Below are positions 1 through 13,200 of a DNA stretch of 64,000 bases, in pieces. The DNA lies in the NCBI RefSeq assembly GCF_014066305.1, contig NW_023501074.1, positions 248,001 through 312,000 on the forward strand, written 5' to 3'. The first letter of the stretch is position 1. Each line of letters begins with the position of its first letter. Position numbers and translations under genes: made by a program. The notes below the pieces were generated by a model. It saw only the letters and a list, made by a program, of their open reading frames with translations. It searched no databases and was not told where the DNA came from. Origin of the DNA: Letharia columbiana. Lineage: Eukaryota > Ascomycota > Lecanoromycetes > Lecanorales > Parmeliaceae.

Positions 1-239
1 TTATTAGAGTGCGTAGTAAAAAGTTATATATAAAAGAAACTACTTATTTTCTATTTCGATTAATTTTAAAATATATTATATAAAAAATAATTAATATAGC
101 GAATATCGAGTTTTCTTTTTAAACTCTAGAGCTATTAGAGGGTAATAAAATCCCTTATCGATCTTAGTAAATTATTAAAATTCTTTTCTATTTAGAAATT
201 AACTAATTTTATTTATATTACTTTATAATAGACTTTAAT

Positions 240-1800
240 AGATTTAAAACTTCGTTCTCTAGTAAAAGTTATCTTAATCTAGAAGATTTATAAGTAAATA
301 TTCTTAGAAAGATTTAATTTTTTAATACGATTAACGAGAATAACGTATAAATAAGAGATAATAAGAAATTACTTAAATAAATCTATAAAGATTAGAATAT
401 ATTTAAATAAATTAAATAATTTTAATATAAATAATAACGACTATTAGATACTTCTATAGCTATTAAAATAATTAATTAAATTAAAATTAGCTATCGTATA
501 AAGCTTTTTAATAAAATACTTAATACTTTACTCGATTTTAATTAATTAGTTAGAAATTAATACTACGAAGCTTAAATTAAATAATTTAAATTATAAATAT
601 ATTTAAGAATATTATAGAAGAATCTTATAACTCGTTATTATAGAGTTAAACTATTTAAAAGATAGAAAATTAAGAAAATTAATTAAAAAAAATAAGAATA
701 TTAGAGTTAAATATAGTAATAAATATAAATATTATATAATTAAAAACTTCTAGAAATATATATATTTTATAGATGAGATATATATAGATTCTAGAATAAT
801 TAATATATATAAAAGAATAAGATAGAGCTAAGCTTAAAAATCTTAAATTTATATATGCAGTTAATTATTAATTAGAATTCGCTACGCTCTTTAATTAGAT
901 CGGCTAACTTACCGCGGGTAAATAAATTAGCGTCTATAACTATTAAAATCTCGCCCTTCCGCGCCTTCCTTATTAAAAAAATAGGTGTATATTATTAACA
1001 TATAGAATAACTTTTTTATTTTCTATTAAAATTTTAAGATTTCTTTTTTAAATTTTGAAACGCTGTTTGTGCTTTCCGAATTTTTAAGAATTTTGAAATT
1101 TAGTCTTATAATTATTAAAGCGCAAGGAATTCAAATATCGCTTATCAAAGTTCGCTTATTAAAGATCGCTTACCTACTTACTCGATAGCCCTAATTAAAA
1201 AAAATGATTATGAATTTAATTCATAGGCCTTTACTCGTAATATATAAAAGAGTACTATATAAAGAAGATATTACTTTAAAATCTAAAAATCTTTAAAAAA
1301 TATTTAACTTTTAGAACTTTAAATTTTATATATTTATAGAAATCTCTTAATATAAAATAGATAAATTATAATTTTATAATAATAAGAATAATTCTTTAAA
1401 ATTTATAAATTTAAAAGAAAGAGATTTCGAAATAATTTTAATATCGTATAGCGAAGTAAAAGATTAAAAGAAATTATAAAGTCGAGATTAAATTTAAAGA
1501 GAACTTAATAACTTAGATCTATTATATTTAGAAATTACTTAATTTATATTCGCTTATATTAAAAAGAATATATTTAATATAATAGAATTATTCTTTAAGA
1601 AGATAACGATTTAAATTATAATATTAGATTAAATAAAACTTTATTAAAAAAAGATATTAAAGACGTAGTTTAATAACTTAAAGATAATAAATAAATTAAG
1701 ATTTTAATATATTTAATCTAATTATTAAATCTTAACGTAATAGAGATCTATTAAAATATTCTATTTTAAAGATTAAGAAAGAAAGTATAATATATAATTA
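240..1800 (+). pseudogene. Tc1/IS630-type (DDE_3) transposase relic, split by HLE-A
   Basis: A transposase relic readable on the plus strand only if in-frame stops are ignored. The first half carries FIDEIYID near 763-789, matching the first catalytic Asp block. The second half has EDND at about 1599-1610 followed by an Asn-Tyr pair (usually PSH), and LNLNVIE at about 1722-1745, the RIP-altered form of SPDLNxIE that carries the catalytic Glu. A KQRVRKRVW-like tail follows as RLRKKV. The frame runs straight across the HLE-A insertion at 800-1237 once that is removed. Stops stand where Trp or Gln are expected, which fits RIP. No terminal inverted repeats were identified; the left end may lie outside the window. 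It is a dead relic. The family call rests on motif order only. Confidence 0.7.
800..1237 (+). mobile_element. HLE-A copy 1, Helitron-like non-autonomous repeat
   Basis: This 438-bp interspersed repeat starts TTAATATATATAAAAG and ends CCTTTACTCG. It has a perfect 7-bp-arm hairpin (ATGAATT, T, AATTCAT) at 1210-1224, ending 13 bases before the 3' end. The flanks are A on the left and T on the right, with no target duplication. Removing it rejoins the transposase reading frame around it. It holds no coding sequence. It is one of the least mutated copies: the distal part from about 950 keeps several C and G runs. Confidence 0.7.
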
Positions 1801-2220
1801 ATTAATTAAAATTAATATTAAAACGAACTTAGGCGTTAATTTCTCTAGAATAAATATAAGTACGTATTAAAGAAATATCTATACGCTATCGATAGCTAGT
1901 AAAAAAAGATAATTAAGCTATAAAATTAAATAGATAATAATATATTAGCTAAATAGTTCATGAAATTAATGGAGAATGAAATTTTGGTGGTTTGCCAAGA
2001 CCGGCAAGGGGTGGGGGAAGGGCCTTGCGAAGTTTCGGCCCGGAAAAAGGTATTTCCGACCCACTACCACCAACCCTTCCGAATACCAGAAGTGAGTTAT
2101 GACGCTGACGAATAGCGTCTTGGCACTCCATCAAAAGCCGCGGGGATTCTTAAGTCTCTAAAACCCTGCATCCCTGCATCTGACGACGCGCAACACAACA
2201 AAGGTCTTACACTTCGCTTG

Positions 2221-3761
2221 ATGACTTGGCTTTCCACCCCACGGCTTCGATGCTTAATTCCCGCCAATTGCCTTATTACCATTCCAACTCTTCGGTCGCC
2301 CTGTGTCTTCCGCTTTCACTGTGGGCGCTGGAATACGTTGCAAAGATATCCGAGAGGTGTTTTCTCCACTACACAACCGTCTCATTTCGACATCATGGCG
2401 ATGGGCTCTGCTTCGTCCGCCCGCTTTCGCCCGATATATAACTGGCAGGATGATGTTGAAGATCTCGAGGACTATCGTTGGGGGGGCTATCATCCGATCC
2501 GACTAGGCGATGATTTGTCCAACAGGCGCTATTACATCGTGCACAAACTTGGATATGGGAGGTCTTCAACTGTCTGGCTGGTCAGAGACCGCGTGGAGAA
2601 TCGATACGTTTCTCTCAAAGTCATCACAGCAAGACACTCGAAGCTGAGTCCGGAAGTCGACGTTAGGAACCGCTTACGTTGCGGAGACCGGCATCATCCG
2701 GGTCACCCCTTTGTTCTTTCTCCACTGAATGAATTCTACATTGATGGACCTAATGGCCGCCACCTATGTCTGGTCAGTGAGCTGGCTGGGCCGAGTATCT
2801 TGGAGGTGAAAATGGCGGCGGAACATGGCATGCTATCAATTGAAGCTGCGCAAAATATCACTGCACAGCTGGCCCTAGGATTGAGTTACGTACACTCTTG
2901 CGGTGTAATTCACGGAGGTTAGTATCCTCCCTCCCTCCATGTCTGGGCCTTCAATCCGTTCCAAAAACGAAGCTTGACGTTGCTCACGCTGTATCAGATA
3001 TACACACGCACAATGTGGCGTCTCAAATCCCCAATCTCGATTCCTGGACTGCGGAGAAAATCTATGAAAATTTTGGCGAGCCGGAAAGGAGCCCGATATT
3101 ACGATGCGACAATGAGCCCTTAGGTCCAGAGGCTCCACCTTATGCGGTTCCACCAGCTTATTTCTGGAGCATAGGTGAAGAGAACCTGACCAAGCAGATA
3201 AAGATTATCGACTTTGGTGAGGCATCCTTTTCCCAGGATGAACGAAAGAAATTGCACACCCCGATGCCGTTTCGGGCCCCCGAGTCATTCTTCGGTGAAT
3301 TGATAGGACCGGCGGCCGATGTTTGGGCCTTTGGTTGTACAGTCTTCAACGTCTTCGCTAATGGTCAACTCTTTGATGGCTTCATGTCGAGCGAAGATGC
3401 TATCCTGGTTGGGATGGTTGACTCCTTAGGCGTTCTTCCTCCTCAGTGGTGGGAGAAATGGGAATGCCGAAGCTACTACTTCTCGAGCGACAGAACACCA
3501 AAGGCCAGCATTACCGCCCATGATCCTGGGCCGTCGAAGCCGCTTGCACTACGAATACAGGAGATGAGATCTAGCGGAGACCAGTCGGAGGGAGCCCTCA
3601 GACCGTTCAAACCCGATGAGATGGTCAACCTACAAAATCTTCTGGCGGCCACTCTGAAGTATCTTCCATCCGAACGGGTAACGGCCGATGATGTTTCGAA
3701 GCTGGAGTGGATACACCAGTTATTCTTAAGATCAAGAACCAATGAATCCGATGCCTTATAG
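2221..3761 (+). CDS. SRPK-like serine/threonine protein kinase, two exons
   Basis: Exons 2221-2917 and 2998-3761 encode a 486-aa kinase of the expanded fungal SRPK-like group. From the internal ATG at 2395 it would be 428 aa; that ATG has the better context (A at -3, G at +4), while the open frame back to 2221 adds an Arg-rich, Ser/Thr-rich leader that could be a mitochondrial presequence. In 428-aa numbering: Gly-rich loop LGYGRSSTV (52-60), ATP lysine in VSLK (K75), catalytic loop HGDIHTHN with D175 and N180 joined across the intron, DFG at 246-248, APE at 268-270, DVWAFGC from D282, and a LPSERVTADD stretch near the C-terminus. HGD replaces HRD, as is usual in fungal SRPKs. All catalytic residues are present and no stop interrupts it, so it is probably active. 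Substrates are unknown; RS-rich splicing proteins are the family's classic targets. It has no gene neighbour here. Confidence 0.9.
2918..2997 (+). other. Spliceosomal intron of the kinase gene
   Basis: An 80-base intron with 5' GTTAGT, a branch-like TGCTCAC about ten bases before the acceptor, and 3' ATCAG. Splicing joins CAC GGA G to AT ATA CAC and creates the HGDIHTHN catalytic loop. Without splicing, exon 1 runs into a stop at once. The restored loop is strong evidence for both boundaries. Confidence 0.92.
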
Positions 3762-4432
3762 ACTAACCCTCTGCCTTCACAGACAATGCGCCAGCCAACC
3801 ACATAGTTGACCCGAGTAGACCTGCTAGCATGAGACTGTTCATGATAAATATTAAGATGTTAGGGGGATGAGGGCGCGGGGAGAGGATATATGTAAGATC
3901 CTCGTGAGCTTGGGAGGGGAAGATTGAGGCTAGCTAAAATGGAATGTAGAAGGGCCGCTTCGTGATATGTGGGAGCCCTTTCCGGTAATGGCGGCGGTTA
4001 CAGTAGGATAGTGACGTTGTAAAGAGAAATTAATTCGTATGCCCGGATAAGACAGCCACTATTTAATAAAGAAGAGAATAAGTAGTTATCTTATTATAAA
4101 GAACAGTATTTCTTTATTCGACTTTTTTCAATTACCGTTAAATTCTCCCTTTCTTTCTTTCGTCTCGCTTCGAGACGAAATTCTACTTTTTTTTAAACTA
4201 TTTCTTATATCTAGAATTCTTATTCTCTTAATTTCTAATCTCTTTATATATACTTTAAAAACGTAGATAATTTATTAATATAACTCTTATAAGATACGAT
4301 ATTATAGAAAAGTATAAGATAAGTAATAAAATTATTATATAGTTTAATAATACTTTTCTTAATAAATCTATTAAAATACTTTTATTAGAATAACGAGATA
4401 ATTTTAATTTAAAAAGCTCGCTTTATATAATA
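3762..4432. other. Kinase 3' flank and AT-rich spacer
   Basis: The first 300 bases are balanced, gene-free downstream DNA. From about 4063 the sequence is RIP-type A/T-rich and I recognise no element up to the next repeat. Confidence 0.5.
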
Positions 4433-5055
4433 TTAGTATATATAAAAGAATAAGATAGAGTTAAATTAGAAAATCTTAAATTTATATATATAATTAATAT
4501 TAAATTTAAAATTTCTACGATTTTTAACTAGATCGACTAAATTATCGTAAATAAATAAATTAATATTCGTAATTATTAAAATATCGCCCTCTTATATCTT
4601 CTTATTAAAAATTAAATAGACGTTATTAATATATAAAATAACTTTTTTATTTTCTATTAAAATTTTAAGATTTTTTATTTAAATTATAAAACGAAATATA
4701 AACTTTTAGATAAAAAAAGAATTTCTAAATATAGTCTTATAATTATTAAAGCGTAAGGAATTTAAATAATACTTATTAGAGTTCGCTCGATAATAGAATA
4801 GCTCTAATTAAAAAATAGATATATATTATTTAATTTTAAAATAACTTTTCTATTTTCTATTATAATTTTAGAATTTTTTTTTAAATTATAAAATAAAACG
4901 TAGGCTTTTAGATAAAAAATTATTCTTAAATTTAGTCTTATAATTATTAAAAGATAAGATATTTAAATATCGCTTATTAAAGATCGCTTATTAAATTTAC
5001 TCGATAGCTCTAATTTAAAAAAAAAATATAAATTTAATTTATAGATCTTTACTCG
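4433..5055 (+). mobile_element. HLE-A copy 2, with internal duplication
   Basis: It has the typical start TTAGTATATATAAAAG and end CTTTACTCG, flanked by A and T. The part from the 'ttttttattttctatt' tract to the CTCGATAG box occurs twice (about 4610-4800 and 4800-5010), which explains the extra length. It is heavily RIP-mutated, and the terminal hairpin is reduced to AAATTTAATTT. Confidence 0.6.
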
Positions 5056-5370
5056 TATTAATATAACATATAAACATAAATATAAGTATTATAAATTACT
5101 AGATTATAGATTTAAAAATACGAGAATATCGCGCTTTATATATAAATATATTTATTAAGTTTTAAAAGCTTTAGATATTAATTAGAGCTAGATATAATAA
5201 TATCTTTCTTTCTAAAACTACGTTTTTATAGTTTTAAGATAAAAGAAATAGTTTTCTACTATCTCGAAGACGTAGTAACGAAGCTATTTTGAAAGAAATT
5301 AGCTTTAAATAACTTAAAAGTCTTAATTATAATAGCGAAATATAATTTTAAAAATCTCGAGTAGTTTATA
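5056..5370. other. AT-rich spacer, low-copy repeat fragment
   Basis: No gene was found. About 5085-5200 resembles 14390-14500 across a run including a GCTTTA(G/A)ATATTAATTA box, so it is part of a degraded repeat that I cannot classify. Confidence 0.4.
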
Positions 5371-5732
5371 TTAGTATCTATAATAGAATAAGATAGAGCT
5401 AAGCTTAAAAATCTTAAATTTATATATATAGTTAATTATAAATTTAAATTCGCTACGCTCTTTAATTAGATCGACTAAGTTATCGCGGATAAATAAATTA
5501 ATATTCGCAATTATTAAAAAAATAGATATATATTATTAATATATAGAATAACTTTTTTATTTTCTATTAACTTTTTAAGATTTTTTTTTAAATTATAGAA
5601 TAAAATGCGAATTTTTAGATAAAAAAAGAATTTCTAAATTTAGTCTTATAATTATTAAAGCGTAAGGGATTCAAATATCGCTTATTAAAGTTCGTTCGCA
5701 ACTATTAAAAAAATAGATGTACGTTATTAATA
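5371..5732 (+). mobile_element. HLE-A copy 3, truncated or rearranged
   Basis: It starts TTAGTATCTATAATAG and follows the family for about 320 bases. It then jumps back to an internal segment (AACTATTAAAAAAATAGATG) and stops where copy 4 begins. The 3' hairpin and terminus are missing. Confidence 0.55.
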
Positions 5733-6155
5733 TTAGTATATATAAAAGAATAAGATAGAGCTAAGCTTAAAAATCTTAAATTTATATATATAATTAATTA
5801 TAAATTCGAGATTATTACGTCTTTTAACTAGACTATCTAAGTTAGCTCGATAATTCTTTCGAGATCTCTTATTAAAAAATTAGTATACGGAGATTACTAT
5901 CGAAAGTTCTAAACATATACTAAAACTCTTAATATTCTTAGTATTTCTAATATTTTAAAAATCTTTTAAATAGCTTTATAATCTATATACGATATTTTAT
6001 ATAATTATATATATATTAATTTACTTAATTAGCTAAATTATAGAGTCGCTTATTTTCTTCTTTACGATCTTTTTAATACTCGTTATCGTCTTATAAACGA
6101 ATAACTTTAATAATATATCTAGATATACGCTATATTTACTTTTAAATTCTCTTCT

Positions 6156-6338
6156 TATTATAAATTATCTACTTATAATAGAAGCTAGAAGCTAATAGCT
6201 TAGTATAGCTTAATATATATATTTAGATAACTAGATCTTATAGAAGAAGAATTATCTTTTTATCACTCAAGAAACGTCTTTCTTAAGAAACATCTTTTTT
6301 AGAAATAAGATTTCTAAGAATCTTATACTATTATAATA
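6156..6338 (+). repeat. 5' LTR of G1
   Basis: It begins TATTATAAATTATCTACTT and ends CTATTATAATA. It is almost identical to 13201-13382 except for transitions and one or two other changes. It contains paired AAGAAACRTCTTTYTT motifs that could form a hairpin. The sequence just after it (GTAGTAGCAATA) could be a RIP-altered tRNA primer site of the TGGTAGCA kind; this is tentative. Confidence 0.75.
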
Positions 6339-6440
6339 GTAGTAGCAATATCTATATAGCAACAGTAACTATTATATAATAGTCTACTACTAGAAATTAA
6401 TAGAGTCCTTCATTAACACTAGATTAATTCGAAGTCGAGG

Positions 6441-6526
6441 ATTCTCGTGCTTCTTCAAAATATAAGAAGTAAAGAATCCTCGTACTTCTTCAAGATATAA
6501 AAAGTAAAGAATCTTCATGCTTCTTC
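6441..6526 (+). repeat. 35-bp tandem repeat in the G1 leader
   Basis: About two and a half copies of a 35-bp unit of the form ATYCTCGTGCTTCTTC...ATATAARAAGTAAAG lie between the 5' LTR and gag. The copies differ mainly by C/T and G/A changes. Confidence 0.65.
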
Positions 6527-6899
6527 ATCTTTCACTTCTTTATCTTTCGCTTCTATATATTCGCTAAGCTAGCTTCTTATAATATAATCATTTAAGCCTA
6601 ACAGCTATAAGATTTTATTATCTTCGATTATTAAATAAGTTTTCTTATTAATAAAATTACTCGAAGGGTTATTTAATATCTTACTAAGAATACCTTTAGA
6701 TCTACTAGATTAATATTATCATTATTAAAAGATTAATAAATACGATCTTATTTTTCTTCACTTAATTCTCTTTTCTAGTAAACTTAGCTAGAAGATTAGG
6801 CTATCGACCATACTTCTCTAAAAATAGCACTTTATTTCTTTTAAGAATCTACGACTTAAAAACGCTATCTTTTCGATCTCTCTTTTATTAGTAATACTC

Positions 6900-9800
6900 T
6901 AGAAGTAGAAAGATATATCCCTTTAGATTAAGCTATAAATATCTTACTTACTAAATCTTTAAATAGTAATTCTTAATTTACTACGAAGTCTAAAGATTCG
7001 TAATATCTTTTATTAAAAATCTTAAATACTTTTATTAATAAGACTATTCGTTATCGTAATAATAGTAAAATAATAGACGAAGAATTTAAAGTAGACTTTT
7101 AAGCTATTAATATAGAAGCAATTATTATTAATATTATTAATCGCTATATAAGAAATTACCTAAATCTAGAACCTTCTAGTCTATCGAGTTCGCTAGAAAA
7201 TTTAGAAATATTAGACTAAAATATTACTAATAAAAATAATAAACCTCGCTTTCTTAGTAGTAATATCGGATTCTTCGATTCTTTCTATAATAGTAAATCT
7301 TCTAATATAGCAGCAGATATAGAGCATATCGAGAAAAAAACCTATTTTTAAGATATTACTATCTTTATCGATAAAATTAAGAATATTATAAGAGTTAAGA
7401 GTATAGAGCTATTACTAAATAATCTATAAATCTATCTTTAAAATAAAGTACTCGAATAATATATATATTAGCTTACTAATAATAAGAAATATCTACTAAC
7501 TTATAATAATAACGTTAACGAATAGAATACTACTTTACTTAAGAGATTTAGACTTATTAAAGTATCGAGAATAGCTACTATCGTTAAAGAACGATATATA
7601 CTTAATAATATTATAAAATACTATAAGTCATATAAGTATACTATAACTATTATTAGAGTTACTAAAGTAATAAAATTCGATAACGAGTATAATTAGCTTA
7701 ATATTATTTAGAACGATCTTAACGTCGAATTCTAGTCTAATATAGATTTACTTATTATTTAAACTACGCTAAATTAATTTCTTATAATTATAAATATAAG
7801 AAAGAATTAATAGTAAATAAAGGCTTCGAGAATAACGAAGTTAAATATAAGTAATACTTCTTATATATTAAATCTATCTTATAAAGATAATCTTTATTTA
7901 TATAATTAAGTAAAAGATATATTAAATTAATCTATAAACTCTAGTTTTTAGAATTTTAATCGGCTATAGTAGCAATCTTTAGCTTTCTCTAATTAATAAA
8001 ACTATTAAACTTACAATTAATTTCAGAAACCAATTTATTAAAACGACGATTTTATTTATTAAAGCTACTCTCGAAAAGATATATAGTAAATACTATTAGC
8101 TTTATCGATATAGCGTTAAATTACTATTAGTCTAAGTTAATATTAATAGCAAAACGCGTATAGTTCTTATTAGTCTTTTTAGCTTAGTCGTACCCTATAT
8201 TAATCTAAAGAAGTCTATTAAAATACTACTTAATCTTTTTAATTACGAGAGTAGTAGACTTATTAAACCTTAATTAATAAAGTAAAGAAATTCGAGAATT
8301 CTTAATGAAATCTAAATTATTCGAAGAATTTTAATAGCTTCTATAACGATTATAATAAGAAGAATATTAAAGAGTAAGAAAACGATTACTTTAGCTTTTA
8401 TAAATCTTATAAAAATATAGAACTGAAGATTAACTTTATTAACTCGCCGTTATTAAAATACTCTTATTAACGATATTATAAGAAGTTTAAATCTAGAAAT
8501 AAGCTATTTTATTACCTTAAGTAGCAATACTAAAATTATAAGCTTAATAAGATTTTTAGAAAATTCATTAATATTGAGAATGAGAACCCTAAGAATTCTA
8601 AGCATACTACGAAAGCAGTTTCCACACTTTATACTACGAAAATAGTTTTCACTCTTAAAATCATCGAATCTACTATCGTAAAACCGTCTAAATATAAATA
8701 AGAAATCGCTTTTCGTAATTTTTAGTATATTAAAATAAATACTCGCCTAAATCTAAACTCTTCTAATATGAAAGTTTATCTAAATCTTAGATACTCGATT
8801 ATTCTCGAAAATTATATCTTACTAGCTTTCTTATCTAATTTTAAAAAACGAATCTAGAAGTAAGTATTTCTTATATTGGTTCGAGGCTATAATAATAGAA
8901 TTACTAATATTACGAAGTATATTCTTATAGATTTATACTTTTTAAAAAATTTAGAAAGTATAAAAAACGCTACTTTTACTAAGATATAAATAAAGATTTA
9001 TTTTATAAATAATTTTAAGACTAATATATTAATCGAAACGAACGTTCTTATATTATATAAGTTTCTATTAAATTATAAGTTATAGTCTACTATTATAGAT
9101 AATTATTAGAATATTAAGATTTCTACTTATTCTATAATAAAGTCTTACTCTTAAATTAAGCGAGTTATAAAAATAAAGTCTATACTTATATTATTTTCTA
9201 ACTTTATAATAAATATTCTAATTAATTATTATAATACGCTTTCTAATAATTATAACTATCTATTTAAGCCCGAATTCTCAACTTTTCTCGAAAGAGAAAA
9301 TAATATCTTTACTTATATTATAAATTCTACTTTAATTTTTATATAAGTAAGAAATTCTATAAAAGTATTAGTTATACTTTTTAGAAATACTAGATTAGAT
9401 ATTATAGTAGAGTATATTATAAATAAATACTATTAAGTTTCTTATAAATTAGTAAACTTAGTAGTTTATAAATAGCGCACTTTAGATTAATTAAAGATAG
9501 CGGCCGTTATCGTAGTTATAAATAATTCTATTAATACGAATTATATTACTATAATAGATTCTAATCTTAAATATATATTTTTAAACGATATAATTATTTA
9601 TAATAACGACGAGGCTTATTATACTTTTAGCTTTATTATAATAGAATTTAAAGATATCTTCACGAATTTAGAAAGTATTATAGATATTTCTAAAGAATAG
9701 TAAATATCGATTTTACTAAAGTTAAACGCTAAAGTAAAGCTATCGAAAATCTATTCTCTTAATTATAAAAATCGAGAAGTAGTTAACGCTACTTTCGATA

Positions 9801-12800
9801 AGCTATAATAATAAAAAATGCTTCGCTTTTTCATATAGCTTACTTCTTATAACTAGTCTTACTTTATAGTTTAGCGAGATATATTATAAGATTATAAAGA
9901 AAAAGTTATTATTAATATTTAAGAATTTAATACTATAATAGAAGATAATAACTATTTATTACTCTTATAATTAAATATTATTATATTAATAGTAGAATAT
10001 ATTTATATTTCTATTATAGATAAAGTCGTATAATTTCACTAATTTAGTATAAAGCTTTCTAATAAATATAAACTTACTATTATTAGTTATCGCGATTAGA
10101 AAGAATCTAATATAGTATTTATAAAATATAAGAAATCTCTATTATACGTATAACGTTAAATTAATATCCTACTATATTCACTTTATACTTTTATATATAC
10201 TTTTATAGACGATATTATTATCTTTAGTAGAATCTTTTAGAAGTATAAATCTTATCTTTAATAGCTATTTTAGCTATTATAAGAGAAACATACTTCTCTA
10301 ATATTAATAAAATTCTTTTTAGAATTTCCCTTTATAATACTATTAGAATAGCGCGTTAACTCTCTTAATATATTTATAATAGAAGAAAAGATTAAAATAA
10401 TTATAATACTTCGATTTCTATTAAGTCTTTATAATTTAGAGATCTTTCTCGACTTAATAGAATAGTTAAGAAACTCGATTTCTCGCTATATATAGCGTAC
10501 TTAGCCGTTATAAAAATGAAAGACTTCTCTTATTTAAGTAATAATAACTAAGTCTACTACTTTCTTAAATTAATATAAATTAACTACTACTTCTAAGAAG
10601 TAACTTACTAAATTTATATATAAGCGAACTTTCATATAGCTACGCTATAAACCGACTCGAGAAAAGATTTCTACCTTTTAGAATTTATAGAATACTTTTC
10701 GCTCGCTCTTCTTTCTAATATACTTTAATTAAAAGTGGAAGTTATATATTAATATCGATACTTTTAAAGCATAGAGATTCGCTATTATAATTTATTATAT
10801 AAAAAAAAAAAATCTTTACTTTTACTAGAGGAGATATATAAGTAATAATATTTTTAAGTAAATTAATTAATACTGCGAAATATAACTACTAGTTTATAAA
10901 ACTTAAGATCGCTATTATAATTTAAATAATTTATAAAATTAGATATCTAATTAAAGTATTAAAAATATTATTAATAATAATTTATATTAATTACTCTACT
11001 ATAATTTAAATCGCTCGATAAATTATACTTTTTACGTTATTTATTAATAAACTAAATCTTCGATTAATCTATACTTCTTAATACTTATTAAAATTTAACT
11101 TTACTATACGCTATAAGACTAATAAGATAAATATCGTTTCTAACGTATTATTTAAGTTTTAAATAAATATAAATTTCGAAGAGAAGTAAATAATACTAGA
11201 AAGTCTTTATAAGAATATTCTAAAATTAAATAAGCGAATAGTATCGCTTAGAGAAATCTTAATCTACTATATAACTCTAATAGAAATAAGTAATAACTTT
11301 AAGAAACGCCTTATTAAGGCGTATAGTAAGAATTCTTAATAGATTAAGATTCTTAACTTACTTAAGTAGCCCGAGCCTAACCTTTCGAAAAAACTTCGCT
11401 TTCGAAAATATAATAATCTTATTTATAATACTACACTTAATTACGTCGATAAGTAATAACTCTATATCTTTAAGTTTATATAGTAAGAAGTTTTCTAGCT
11501 AGTATACGATTAAAATTTTTATATTAATTTCTATACTATTTATATTAGAATCTCGCTATTAATCTATATTAAGAGCTTATCGAAGTATCTTTAGATTTAT
11601 CTAAAGTATTATTCTAAATATTAACTTAATTAAATTAAGCGATATTCTACTTATAGCGAGCTTAATTTAATTTCTATATCGTCGATTTCATTTTACACTA
11701 TAATAATAAATTTTATCGTTATACTTTCTTTCTAAGAAGATAAGAATATACTTCTTATCGTGATATATAAATTCTCTAAAAGAAAACTTCTTATACTAGA
11801 ATTTAATAAATAAACTATCGTCGATTAGGCGAATACTTTACTTATTACTTTAATATCTTATAATTAAAATATTTTTATAGTCATAATTAGCGATCGTAAT
11901 ATTAAGTTTATAAGTATCTTCTAAAGAATTATTTTTAAAAAGCTCGAAACTATTATAATAACTTCGACTACTTATTACTCTTAGATAAACGAATAATTAA
12001 AAAGAATAAATTAAACTATCGAGATTACTCTATAATTTTATCTTACTATTAGCATAAATAACTAATTAAGCATACTTTTATTTCTTTAAGTATATTTTAA
12101 TAACTTAATTATATTAATAAGATTTATATTAAATAAAATCGCCTATAAATTTCGAGTATAAGATATATTAGAGTTACTTATAGACTTATTATTAGAGAAT
12201 CTTAATCAACTATATCTTATTAAATAAGAAGAAGTTAATAATACTATTACTTTCGCTAACGCTATAATAAAAACTCGCTACGATAATAACTATAAAGTTA
12301 TTAATCTTCGTAAAAAGTTATTAATTTATCTAAGGCTATATTATAGCTACTTTAATTTCGATATTAATCTTAAGCTTTCTAATTAGAGAGTTTAATTATT
12401 TAAGATATTAAAGAAAGTAGAAAATCTTATCTATCGATTAGATCTCTCGAATATTATATAAATTTATTCGATAATATCTATAGTATAACTAAAACCAGCA
12501 TCAGATTAAGCTAAAGATTCTTATTATAAAAAACTATATTCGCTATAATTAGTAGAAGAAGAAGAGAAAAACCATATAGATCTAGATCTTACTATCAGAT
12601 TTCCACTATTTAAAATCGAGAAACTAAGTGATAGATAAGAAATAAGTAGAAATATTAAGTATCTAATATATTAAAAGAATAGTAGAAAGAAGTATAATAC
12701 TTAATATCTACTATATATTCTCTTAAAAGTATAAAATCTTATAGTAGAATATAATATATATATTTCTATTAACTCTATAAGAAATCGAGAAAAGAAGTAA

Positions 12801-12970
12801 TCTATTATAAAAGCATTAATTAAAAAAGTACTTACTCTACTATCTTTTAGAAAGTAAGCTACTACTAGAAAACTAGGCCGTTCGCGAAAAGAAAAGCTTA
12901 TCTCTTAAAAGAAGCCTCCGCTATTAGCGAGAAATCCGCTTTTACTTATATTACCGCCAGCCTTACTATT
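6900..12970 (+). pseudogene. G1 gag-pol relic (RT, integrase, chromodomain)
   Basis: Domains are visible in order despite many stops. Reverse transcriptase has FIDDIIIFS at 10202-10228, an intact active-site Asp pair. The integrase core has IISDRxxKF near 11885-11915, followed by a Y-S-Q-T-[ND] block. The chromodomain-like region runs from about 12600 to 12770 (FKIEKLSD, then YLIYQKNSRKKY where Trp residues have become stops or Gln-like codons). After it comes a basic Ser/Thr/Pro-rich tail with an AT-hook-like GRSRKEK near 12869-12897. The last kilobase is clearly less mutated than the rest. The order RT before integrase defines Ty3/Gypsy, and the chromodomain places it with the chromoviruses, which target heterochromatin. 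Confidence 0.75.
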
Positions 12971-13200
12971 AAATTCTTCTACTACTCGTCGTAGTATACG
13001 ACTTCTTACTCAATAATTACTACGAGAAGAAAGAAAGTTTATACTTTATTTAAAGAAACGACTTTCTTAACTCGAAATCCTTATCTAACTTACTTAGAGA
13101 AATAAGGATCTTTATATAACTTTCTTTACAATTTTACTTAAAGAAAGAAGCTTCTTTATTTATAGCGAGAACGCTATCTTTCTTTCTTTTTATTAATATA

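Larger units (their letters stand above)
1955..4062. other. GC-balanced island in RIP-mutated DNA
   Basis: Base composition changes abruptly at about 1955 (from A/T with TpA steps to balanced DNA with CC, GG, CA and TG) and back at about 4062. The island holds the kinase gene with roughly 260 bp upstream and 300 bp downstream, and no repeat was recognised inside it. It looks like single-copy DNA that escaped RIP between mutated transposons. Regions 1955-2220 and 3762-4062 show no other gene. Confidence 0.85.

Noticed and set aside
2303..2506. Alternative frames overlapping the first exon of the kinase
   Set aside because: They lack the kinase motifs and end within the exon; the chosen frame gives the complete kinase domain across the intron.
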